Positions 1 to 5,501 of a stretch of DNA of 6,753 bases are shown here, one piece after another. The first letter of the stretch is position 1. Each line of letters begins with the position of its first letter. This DNA comes from Betaproteobacteria bacterium (GTDB lineage Bacteria > Pseudomonadota > Gammaproteobacteria > Burkholderiales > Casimicrobiaceae), in the NCBI GenBank assembly GCA_025355395.1, contig JANXZT010000406.1:1-6753 (forward strand), given 5' to 3'. The notes below the pieces were generated by a model. That model made no database searches. It was not told where the DNA came from and saw only the letters and a program-made list of their open reading frames with translations. A program made the position numbers and the translations under genes.

Positions 1-952
1 GCGCAGCGGCGTCCGAGAATCCGAGTAACGCGGCCCAGATGATTGTGGCCGGCCCCACCATCCAGACTAGCCCCCCAAGGCTCAACAGCGACAGCAGCCC
101 CGACGCGATATAGGGCCATGCGCGCCGCTCCAATCTCCCGGCAGTCACCAGGAGCAGCAGTGAGGCCGGCAGCTGGCCGAGGTTCAACGCAAGCAGTGCC
201 CCGCTGATCAAATCGGGACGACCTGCGCTGGTCAGGTAGATCGGGATGAACGCGTTGGCGCTGAAGTAGATCGCGTTGACGCAGCAGAACAGAGCGCCCA
301 ACCGCCAGACGAGGCCAATGTGCCAATCCGGAAGCCATTTCCGTGGTGCCCCAACCGGCGAGCCATGCCCGGTCTGGGCTCTCGGCGCAAAGAAGTACAC
401 GGCGATGGCGATAATCACGATCGGCACCGACCACACGACCAGTGACTGGCGCCAGTCGCCGTGAACCAGCGGCAGCACGACGGGTATCGTCAGCAAGACC
501 GCGAGGATCTCGCCGACCAGGAGACCATTGGTGTAGACCGCCGTGCCGAGGCCGATTCGACTTGGCAGCCATTGGTGAACCGTAGTCGGCATGATCGGTT
601 GCATGATTGCAACGCCTGCCGACATGAGAATCGTCGTTGCCAACAGTACCGCGTAATTCACGCTGAGGCCGCGCAGCGACGAGCCGACCGCCACCAACAG
701 CAGACCGCCGACCAATGCGGTCTTTACGCCAAGACGCGCGACGAGCAGCGAACCCGCCAGTGCCGCAATGGCAAACAACGCCGGTGGGATGCTGCTTAGA
801 AGACCGACCTCGGTGGCGCTCAAGCCGAAGTCGTCGCGAATCAGTGCGATGACGGGCGGGACCGCGAGAATGGTGAGCCGCAATCCGTTCCCGGCGAGCC
901 ACAGCAGGGCGACCGCGGGCCATGATGAATGCTTGATGTTGTTGTCGTGCAT
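1..952 (-). CDS. MFS transporter, CynX/NimT-like (3' end outside window)
   Basis: Reading the minus strand from ATG at 952 gives 317 codons with no stop to the left edge, so the C-terminal part (perhaps 80-90 residues, since the family is about 400) is missing. The protein starts MHDNNIKHSSWPAVALLWLA and is a run of hydrophobic helices. The first half has the CynX-type layout: a helix ending in AVPPVIALIRDDFGLSATEV, then GLLSSIPPALFAIAALAGSL, then a short basic loop (ARLGVKTALVGG). A motif GDWRQSLVVWSVP precedes the sixth helix, and a hydrophilic central loop (APRAQTGHGSPVGAPRKW) separates the two six-helix halves. By family it should be an inner-membrane secondary transporter for a small organic or inorganic anion. 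CynX moves cyanate and NimT 2-nitroimidazole, but the substrate here cannot be read. The ATG is the first in frame after a TGA inside the repeat at 1037-1053. No clear Shine-Dalgarno precedes it, and a TTG further upstream is possible. Confidence 0.88.
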   Translation of the reverse strand, partial: MHDNNIKHSSWPAVALLWLAGNGLRLTILAVPPVIALIRDDFGLSATEVGLLSSIPPALFAIAALAGSLLVARLGVKTALVGGLLLVAVGSSLRGLSVNYAVLLATTILMSAGVAIMQPIMPTTVHQWLPSRIGLGTAVYTNGLLVGEILAVLLTIPVVLPLVHGDWRQSLVVWSVPIVIIAIAVYFFAPRAQTGHGSPVGAPRKWLPDWHIGLVWRLGALFCCVNAIYFSANAFIPIYLTSAGRPDLISGALLALNLGQLPASLLLLVTAGRLERRAWPYIASGLLSLLSLGGLVWMVGPATIIWAALLGFSDAAA

Positions 953-1033
953 GACCCGCGGTATCGTCGAGCGCCAACTGTTGATGATTACCGAAATGTG
1001 TGACAACTGCCGCAAGACTCTGGTTGCCGGGAA

Positions 1034-1053
1034 ATAGGGTCAGAGACGACTTT
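1034..1053 (+). repeat. Left REP-like copy flanking the RAYT gene
   Basis: ATAG followed by GGTCAGAGACGACTTT. The 16 bases GGGTCAGAGACGACTT (1037-1052) recur exactly in reverse complement at 1789-1804 and 1841-1856, on the other side of the transposase gene. They recur again in both arms of the hairpin at 5408-5492. The tetranucleotide before GGTCAGAG is ATAG here, GTAG at 5413-5416 and GTCG (minus strand) in the right-hand copies. That recalls the GTAG-type tetranucleotide that marks REP ends recognised by RAYT enzymes. This copy makes only a weak hairpin of its own. It lies in the 143-bp gap between the divergent transporter and transposase starts. Confidence 0.75.
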
Positions 1054-1095
1054 CGGATGATGGCGCGGCCGCCCGCTCGCTGGCACAGTGGCCGT

Positions 1096-1782
1096 ATGCC
1101 ACGCCAACCGCGGTTCTTCTATCCCGGCGCCGTGCTTCATGTCGTCCAGCGCGGCAACGATCGGGCGCCGGTCTTTGCGCGGGCGGAAGACTACCCGTTC
1201 TACCTGAATTGTCTTCTCGACGCCGTGAGGACCCACGGCGTATCGATACACGCGTACGTGCTGATGACGAATCATGTACATCTGCTCCTTTCGCCGCCAA
1301 CCCCTACCGCAATACCGCGCATGATGCAGAGCGTCGGTCGGCGCTACGTCGGGCGCTTCAATTTCCTCTACGGTCGCACCGGAACGCTGTGGGAGGGCCG
1401 CTACAAGGCCACCGCAGTGGATTCAGATCATTACCTGCTGGCGTGCATGCGCTATATCGAGCTAAACCCGGTGCGCGCCTCCATGGTTGCCCGGCCTGAG
1501 CACTACCAGTGGTCCAGCTTTCGCGCCAATGCCACCGGAATTTATTGCCCGCTGCTCGCGGCGCACCCGGTTTATGAGGCTCTCGCCGGGTCCCGCGATG
1601 CTCGGACGGCCGCGTATCGGAGCCTATTCAGGGCTCCCATCGACGAAGTCACGATCGCGTCCATCCGCGACGCAACTCAGTTCGAATGGGCGCTGGGTGG
1701 GCCGACGTTTTGTGAGAAGGTACGCGCGCTAACGCAGCGGCGCTCCGAACGTGCACCCTTGGGCCGACGGGCGCGTGGATAG
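1096..1782 (+). CDS. REP-associated tyrosine transposase (RAYT, Y1_Tnp family)
   Basis: A 228-residue single-strand DNA nickase/transposase-like protein of the IS200/IS605-related Y1_Tnp (Transposase_17) family. It starts MPRQPRFFYPGAVLHVVQRG, the usual RAYT opening. The HUH metal-binding motif is H60-V-H62 in MTNHVHLLL. GTLWEGRYKA (96-105) follows, and RYIELNPVRA (119-128) carries Tyr120, the expected nucleophile. The HUH pair and the tyrosine are all present, so the enzyme looks intact. RAYTs are thought to nick and join REP palindromes and are usually single-copy domesticated genes. I chose ATG 1096 because family homology begins there. A longer frame from 1000 reads through the left repeat and adds 32 unrelated residues. 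No strong ribosome binding site is visible. The last six codons lie inside the first copy of the 51-bp tandem repeat. The gene is convergent with the beta-propeller gene and divergent from the transporter. Confidence 0.95.
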   Translation: MPRQPRFFYPGAVLHVVQRGNDRAPVFARAEDYPFYLNCLLDAVRTHGVSIHAYVLMTNHVHLLLSPPTPTAIPRMMQSVGRRYVGRFNFLYGRTGTLWEGRYKATAVDSDHYLLACMRYIELNPVRASMVARPEHYQWSSFRANATGIYCPLLAAHPVYEALAGSRDARTAAYRSLFRAPIDEVTIASIRDATQFEWALGGPTFCEKVRALTQRRSERAPLGRRARG

Positions 1783-1786
1783 CACC

Positions 1787-1811
1787 AGAAGTCGTCTCTG
1801 ACCCGACTTCT
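1787..1811. repeat. REP-like hairpin, first unit
   Basis: AGAAGTCG (1787-1794) and CGACTTCT (1804-1811) form an 8-bp perfect stem around a 9-base loop, TCTCTGACC. This is the self-complementary part of the 51-bp unit and the most REP-like structure next to the transposase. It starts five bases after the RAYT stop codon, so it could also attenuate transcription between the convergent genes. Confidence 0.75.
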
Positions 1812-1838
1812 TAGGCCGACGGGCGCGTGGATAGCACC

Positions 1839-1863
1839 AGAAGTCGTCTCTGACCCGACTTCT
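1839..1863. repeat. REP-like hairpin, second unit
   Basis: Exact second copy of the 8-bp stem and 9-base loop (1839-1846 with 1856-1863), exactly 52 bases downstream of the first. Two same-orientation hairpins in a row between convergent genes resemble a small REP cluster. Confidence 0.75.
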
Positions 1864-1870
1864 TCCGGAA

Positions 1871-3058
1871 TCAGTGCCCCGCCGGGTCATTCCATTGCGG
1901 CAACAGCACGATGCTATTCGGATTCAAGCCCTGGTTCTTGAGCGTATCGATGTTGCCGATGACTTCCTGCTTCTGCAAGTCGATGACGGTGATGGAACCA
2001 TCGCTCATTCCCGGAAGATTCAGTAGCGCATTTTGCACGTAGGCGTATTGGCCATCCTTGGTGAACGCAACATGGTGCGCGCCTTCCCCGGCCGGCAGTG
2101 ATTTGAGCAGCTTGGGTGTGGCGGTGCCCTTCGTGAGAGCGAAGATGTGCAACTCGCCCGGCTTCGCCGTAGTCACGTAAAAGCGGTCTGCGTTCGTGTT
2201 GAAATACATTTCGAGCGGGACGCCGGCCTTGTGAGTGCCGAAATCGTATACCTGCTCGACCACAAAGTCGCTCTTGGCCGGATCCCACGTGGCGCTGGAC
2301 AACGTTCCGGCGTACATGTTGGTGACATAAGCCTGCGGAGGATTCGATCCGGGCACGAACACCACCTCGACCGGGGCTTCTCCTCCGGGGGATGCCTTGG
2401 TCGAGACTTTGTAGGTCCCGGTCACCTCACCAGTACTCGCTTTCACCGCGGTGATCGTCTCGCCGGCGTCACCGAGATCCGACGCACGGACGGTGCTGGT
2501 CAACAGCACGCGATCGATGCCGTCATGAATGGTAATGCCGTGTGGGTAGGGCTTGGGCAGCTTCACGGTCTTCATCGGCTGATCCGTGCCGGCATCGCCA
2601 ATGATCATCGCCTGCGAGCCCATGCAGGTCAGAAACCAGCTCTTCCGGTCCCCGGAAAAGACCATGTCCTCGCCGACCGCACAACCGGGAACGTCGACCT
2701 TTTTCAACGCATAGGGTTTCGCGTTCATGTCGATGACATGCATCTCGCTCTTGCCGAGCGATGTCACATAGGCCTTGGTCGAATCCTTGTTGTAGAAGAT
2801 GTGGTGCGCCACCTGATCCGCAGGTAGCGGCATGTCTTGCACGATCTTTCCGTAGTTCGCCGATTTGGGATCGACATCAACGATGGCGATGCCTTCCTTG
2901 CGCGCACCAGGCGTGACCGGCGACTTGAGTGATTTCAGTGAGTCCGGCGACTTGGTCTCGTAGTTCATCATCGCCAGAATTTCGGCCCCCGCGTTCGAGG
3001 AAAGCAAAGCGATACCCAGCGCTGCACTGGCTACAATCAGCGATCGACGACGATTCAC
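1871..3058 (-). CDS. Secreted beta-propeller protein, SBP56/methanethiol-oxidase-like N-terminal region
   Basis: 395 residues from a GTG at 3058. That start has an AAGGAG ribosome binding site six bases upstream and opens a signal peptide (MNRRRSLIVASAALGIALLS, likely cut after AGA at residue 25), so the mature protein should be periplasmic. Propeller strands recur through the chain: AYVTS (96), AYVTN (243), FYVTT (293), AYVQN (339), each followed by a turn and a strand such as MHVIDM or ITVIDL. Residues 57-86, including IAIVDVDPKSANYGKIV, MPLP and a His-His pair (85-86), match the opening of SBP56/selenium-binding proteins as I remember it. Some members of that family are copper-dependent methanethiol oxidases. 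Other candidate ligands are His173 (PHG), His328-His329, and Cys126/Cys145, which could also form a disulfide. The protein is shorter than typical SBP56 (about 460 residues) and could be a generic YVTN/YncE-type propeller instead. The reading frame stays open to 3583, but the extension has no family features. Divergent from the cupredoxin-like gene. Confidence 0.82.
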   Translation of the reverse strand: MNRRRSLIVASAALGIALLSSNAGAEILAMMNYETKSPDSLKSLKSPVTPGARKEGIAIVDVDPKSANYGKIVQDMPLPADQVAHHIFYNKDSTKAYVTSLGKSEMHVIDMNAKPYALKKVDVPGCAVGEDMVFSGDRKSWFLTCMGSQAMIIGDAGTDQPMKTVKLPKPYPHGITIHDGIDRVLLTSTVRASDLGDAGETITAVKASTGEVTGTYKVSTKASPGGEAPVEVVFVPGSNPPQAYVTNMYAGTLSSATWDPAKSDFVVEQVYDFGTHKAGVPLEMYFNTNADRFYVTTAKPGELHIFALTKGTATPKLLKSLPAGEGAHHVAFTKDGQYAYVQNALLNLPGMSDGSITVIDLQKQEVIGNIDTLKNQGLNPNSIVLLPQWNDPAGH

Positions 3059-3064
3059 GATGAT

Positions 3065-3070
3065 CTCCTT
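3065..3070 (-). promoter_or_regulatory. Ribosome binding site fixing the GTG start of the propeller gene
   Basis: On the minus strand AAGGAG, then six bases (ATCATC), then GTG. This strong site decides for GTG 3058 over the in-frame upstream starts up to 3583. The signal peptide beginning right after it agrees. Confidence 0.85.
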
Positions 3071-3150
3071 GCCGTGGGATGAAATTAAGTGTCCGGTGAC
3101 TCGGCCGCTCGGCACGTGAGGCAGTGGGTTCCGATGGGGACGACGCCGCT

Positions 3151-3164
3151 GCCCTGCGCAGGGC
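3151..3164. promoter_or_regulatory. 14-bp perfect palindrome, possible operator
   Basis: GCCCTGCGCAGGGC is its own reverse complement over 14 bases and sits near the middle of the divergent gap, suited to a dimeric regulator acting on both genes. In G+C-rich DNA such a palindrome can arise by chance, and no regulator gene is adjacent. Confidence 0.35.
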
Positions 3165-3335
3165 GAACAGGTATTCTCTGCCCGGCGCAACGGCGGCGCA
3201 AGCGCGGAACCTCTGCCACGCTCGGCGCGCAGTCGATCGGCGCCGGGCAAAGCGGGTAGACTCAACTGACGCTGCCCGCGGAGTGCGCGGCAGGCGGGCT
3301 GCCAATCGTGCCCTCCCGTCGATGACCGAGTTGCC

Positions 3336-3770
3336 ATGCGCCCGCGAGCCTCGCTGACCGTCGCCCTCGCCGCCGGTATCACCGCGGGTGGCCTGTGGTG
3401 GCTGGCGATCCTCTCCACCACGACGCCGATTGTTGCGCTCGCCGCCGGCGCGCAAGTCGAGAGTGCACCCACACGCAGCTTCGAGTTGAGCATCCGCCAG
3501 CGCGTCTTGGTGGGAGGTGCAACCACACTGCGCGTGGTGCAAGGTGAGCAGGTGCAGTTAAGACTTGTCTCGGACGAGCCCATGACATTGCATCTGCATG
3601 GTTACGACATAGAGACCACGATTTCCCCCGAACGGCCGGCACGCATCCGCTTTCAGGCAACGTCGACCGGACGCTTCCCACTCGCGGCGCACCTCTTTGG
3701 TCCGTCCCGTGATCTGGCTGGCGCGCATCGGGAAAAGGTGCTCTTGTACCTGGAAGTGCACCCCCGTTGA
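3336..3770 (+). CDS. Small exported cupredoxin-like protein lacking the type-1 copper cysteine
   Basis: 144 residues. The N-terminus (MRPRASL, then about 32 mostly hydrophobic residues to ALAAGA at 34-39) is a signal peptide or membrane anchor. Residues about 47-144 look like a beta-sandwich: SFELSIRQRVLVGGATTLRV, then QGEQVQLRLVSDEPMTLHLH, then GYDIETTISPERPARIRFQA, and a last strand EKVLLYLEVHP. The repeating pattern (hydrophobic strand, QGE turn, HLHGYD, late strand) is typical of EfeO/cupredoxin-like domains. The mature protein has no cysteine, so a normal type-1 copper site (Cys, two His, Met) cannot form. His86, His88, His119 and His131 are the only visible metal-ligand candidates. The next gene begins within the stop codon of this one, suggesting joint translation. 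ATG 3336 is the best start seen, but its ribosome binding site is weak. Function unknown; a partner or metal-handling subunit for the membrane protein is inference. Confidence 0.65.
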   Translation: MRPRASLTVALAAGITAGGLWWLAILSTTTPIVALAAGAQVESAPTRSFELSIRQRVLVGGATTLRVVQGEQVQLRLVSDEPMTLHLHGYDIETTISPERPARIRFQATSTGRFPLAAHLFGPSRDLAGAHREKVLLYLEVHPR

Positions 3771-5407
3771 CGAGTCGCCCGGTGCGAGCGCAATGCAACC
3801 GGCGCCGCGGGGTGTGTCGCCGCGGGGTGTGTCGCCGCGCGTTGGCAATGACTGCGGCCGTGGCGACGGCAGTGGCGGCGGCCGACGCCCGGTCCCACGG
3901 ATTCGGGCAACGTTACGACTTGCCGGTGCCGCTCTGGCTTTATCTGACCGGTGCCGCGGCCGCGGTGGCGGTGTCCTTCCTGCTATCGGCGATCTTCGTC
4001 CGGGCACAACGACCCGCGCAGTCGCATCTGCGTCTGAATCTCCTGCGGTTCGCGCTTCCACGGCTGCTTACGCATCGCTACGTGCGCACGGCGGCACGAG
4101 CCGTGGCGCTGATGCTTTATGTTCTGGTGTTGATTGCCGGCTTCATTGGGGCCCAGAACCCGTTCAAGAACGTGGCGCCGATCATGGTGTGGGCGATCTG
4201 GTGGGTGGGCATGCCGTACGTCTGTGCACTGATCGGAAACTTGTGGGCGCTGGTGAATCCAATCGACTCGATCTTTGTCGGCCTCCGGTGGCTCTTTCGT
4301 CACCGCGCTCGCGATGCTTCTCCTCCTCTGCGGTACCCCGCGTGGCTCGCCGCCTGGCCAGCCGTCGTGACACTGCTCGTTTTCGAGTGGGGCGAGCTGG
4401 TGTGGACGCACTCGGATTCGCCGCTCTATATTGCAAGTGCCCTGCTCGCCTATACCGCCCTGACCCTCATCGCAATGGCGCTATTCGGGCGCGAATCCTG
4501 GCTCACGAATGGGGAAGCGTTCTCGATGGTTTACGGATTGCTCGCGCGCTTTGCTCCCACAGAGGTCCGCGTGGGCGGCACGCGCGTCGCCGAAACCTGG
4601 ATTGCGCGAACCGGTAGCAACACTTCCGCGCGTGCGCATCCCTACGCGCCGTCGGAACCCGCCTCGCCTGACCCGTGGGAATGGAATCTTCGCCCCTATG
4701 CGGCCGGACTTCTTACCGAGGAGCCGGCACATGTATCGCTCCTGGCACTGGTGGTACTGATGCTCGCAAGCGTAACGTTCGACGGATTCGTCGAGACCCC
4801 GGCGTGGGCGAGCTTTCTTGAAGTGGTGAATCAGTGGTTTCCGCTCACCGATGGCGCGGGTGGCGCGGGTGGCTCGCGCGAGCTCGTCTACACCGCGTCG
4901 CTGTTGGCGTTCGCGGGCGCCTTTTTCGGCATTTATCTGGCGTTCAGCTATGCCATGGCAAAGGCGGCGGCGGTGCATGCCAGAGCGCATGCCTTCGCCG
5001 AATCTCACTACGCCCCCTTGATCCTCGCGCGTTTTTTCATACTCACGTTATTGCCGATCGCCATCGCCTATCACATCGCCCATTACCTGTCGTTCCTGTT
5101 GATGGCGGGGCAATACCTGATCCCACTGGCCTCCGACCCTTTCGGCTTCGGGTGGGATCTCTTCGGCACCAAACGTTATTTTGTGCGAATCGCCATCATC
5201 GATGCGCGCGTCGTCTGGTATACGTCGGTCGGTGCCATCGTCGCCGGACACATCGCTGCGGTGTATCTTGCGCATGTAATGGCGCTACGCGTTTTTCGCG
5301 ACCGGCGCATGGCAATGGCGAGCCAATACCCGCTGCTGGTTCTGATGATCGGCTACACCATGGTCAGCCTGTGGATCATTGCCCAGCCGATCGTCACCGA
5401 CCGGTGA
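3767..5407 (+). CDS. Polytopic membrane protein, possibly FedB/'fenitrothion hydrolase'-like
   Basis: 546 residues from TTG 3767, which overlaps the preceding stop by four bases (TTGA). The N-terminus is arginine-rich, followed by ALAMTAAVATAVAAADA, a likely signal peptide cut near residue 41. The mature end reads RSHGFGQRYDLPVPLWLYLT. About ten membrane helices follow, near residues 54-77, 112-129, 137-163, 195-213, 219-240, 321-338, 375-398, 417-455 (probably two), 482-507 and 520-541. A soluble loop spans 241-320. Histidines 44, 436, 439, 495 and 503 lie at or in helices and could bind a metal or heme. I recall database proteins with this SHG-x-G-x-R-x-DLP opening named fenitrothion hydrolase after the Burkholderia FedA/FedB proteins. 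I hold that label loosely, and the natural substrate is unknown. The start is uncertain: GTG 3812, GTG 3827, TTG 3842 and ATG 3848 are in frame. GTG 3827 would give a compact signal peptide, and ATG 3848 would leave it without its basic end. Confidence 0.7.
   Translation: MTSRPVRAQCNRRRGVCRRGVCRRALAMTAAVATAVAAADARSHGFGQRYDLPVPLWLYLTGAAAAVAVSFLLSAIFVRAQRPAQSHLRLNLLRFALPRLLTHRYVRTAARAVALMLYVLVLIAGFIGAQNPFKNVAPIMVWAIWWVGMPYVCALIGNLWALVNPIDSIFVGLRWLFRHRARDASPPLRYPAWLAAWPAVVTLLVFEWGELVWTHSDSPLYIASALLAYTALTLIAMALFGRESWLTNGEAFSMVYGLLARFAPTEVRVGGTRVAETWIARTGSNTSARAHPYAPSEPASPDPWEWNLRPYAAGLLTEEPAHVSLLALVVLMLASVTFDGFVETPAWASFLEVVNQWFPLTDGAGGAGGSRELVYTASLLAFAGAFFGIYLAFSYAMAKAAAVHARAHAFAESHYAPLILARFFILTLLPIAIAYHIAHYLSFLLMAGQYLIPLASDPFGFGWDLFGTKRYFVRIAIIDARVVWYTSVGAIVAGHIAAVYLAHVMALRVFRDRRMAMASQYPLLVLMIGYTMVSLWIIAQPIVTDR
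3803..3839 (+). repeat. 15-bp tandem repeat, about 2.5 copies, in the start region of the membrane protein
   Basis: CGCCGCGGGGTGTGT occurs at 3803-3817 and 3818-3832, followed by CGCCGCG (3833-3839). The unit is five codons, so it keeps frame and would encode RRGVC twice and then RR, directly before the hydrophobic stretch of the signal peptide. Each copy contains an in-frame GTG (3812, 3827), so copy number changes could alter the number of possible starts. Confidence 0.85.
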
Positions 5408-5492
5408 GAAAAGTAGGGTCAGAGACGACTTTCGCGTGAACGCGTCAATGAACACCCATGGTGCGCGAAAGTCGTCTCTGACCCTACTTTTC
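5408..5492. repeat. 29-bp perfect inverted repeat made of two REP-like cores (BIME/MITE-like hairpin)
   Basis: The left arm, 5408-5436, and the right arm, 5464-5492, are exact reverse complements over 29 bp, with a 27-base loop (5437-5463). Each arm holds GTAGGGTCAGAGACGACTTT, whose core GGGTCAGAGACGACTT is shared with the repeats around the RAYT gene. Across the arm-loop border CGCGT-GA-ACGCG (5433-5444) is a further small palindrome. The left arm starts on the base after the TGA of the membrane protein gene. The right arm ends nine bases before the stop codon of the convergent slipin gene. A pair of head-to-head REPs is the layout of a BIME, the form RAYT enzymes are believed to act on. In RNA it would be a very stable stem with an A-rich foot and U-rich tail in both directions, so it may also terminate both genes. 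Confidence 0.9.
5408..5492. terminator. Possible bidirectional terminator between convergent genes
   Basis: A perfect 29-bp stem whose transcript ends ...CUACUUUUC from either strand is the only structure between two convergent stop codons (5407 and 5502). The loop is long and the U run is only four bases inside the stem, so termination is plausible but not certain. Confidence 0.45.
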
Positions 5493-5501
5493 CCCAACCG
5501 A

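Larger units (their letters stand above)
1762..1864 (+). repeat. 51-bp tandem direct duplication carrying REP-like core
   Basis: Bases 1762-1812 and 1814-1864 are identical over all 51 positions, with one extra base (A1813) between them, giving a 52-bp period. Each unit begins GGCCGACGGGCGCGTGGATA and ends with GTCGTCTCTGACCCGACTTC plus TT. The first unit contains the last codons and stop (TAG, 1780-1782) of the RAYT gene. The second repeats these codons as non-coding DNA. The REP-like core in each unit (1789-1804, 1841-1856) is inverted relative to the left copy. The perfect identity points to a recent duplication. The second unit ends 6 bp before the stop codon of the convergent propeller gene. 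Confidence 0.95.
3059..3335. other. Divergent intergenic control region with a 14-bp palindrome
   Basis: This 277-bp gap separates the propeller gene (leftward) from the cupredoxin-like gene (rightward) and should hold both promoters. It contains a perfect 14-bp palindrome, GCCCTGCGCAGGGC (3151-3164), and a 10-bp inverted pair, TGCCCGGCGC (3179-3188) with GCGCCGGGCA (3240-3249). No convincing -35/-10 pair stands out. On the minus strand, TTGCGC followed 17 bases later by GAGAAT is a weak candidate. A 77-codon open frame at 3124-3357 has no recognisable features and I do not call it a gene. Confidence 0.6.

Noticed and set aside
1000..1095. 32-residue N-terminal extension of the RAYT
   Set aside because: It is translation of the left REP-like repeat (RVRDDF) and adjacent non-coding DNA; the family begins at MPRQPRFFYPG.
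1034..1864. Complete mobile insertion sequence with terminal inverted repeats
   Set aside because: The inverted repeats are short and REP-like, there is no clear target duplication, and the protein is of the RAYT type, which is not usually self-mobile.
2147..2827. 226-codon plus-strand open frame
   Set aside because: Antisense shadow of the propeller gene with no domain pattern.
3195..3226. Sigma-54-type promoter on the minus strand (TGGCAG ... CTTGC)
   Set aside because: The GG-to-GC spacing does not place TTGC correctly, so it misses the consensus.
3124..3357. 77-codon plus-strand open frame in the divergent gap
   Set aside because: Composition is Arg/Ala-rich with no features, it overlaps the next gene's start, and no good ribosome binding site is seen.
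3059..3583. N-terminal extension of the propeller frame by 175 codons
   Set aside because: It runs across the divergent gap and antisense to the cupredoxin-like gene, has no family features, and the AAGGAG-GTG plus signal peptide at 3058 give a convincing start.
3697..4617. 306-codon plus-strand open frame overlapping the membrane protein
   Set aside because: Arg/Gly-rich shadow in another frame; the overlapping frame has clear membrane helices and a proper stop.
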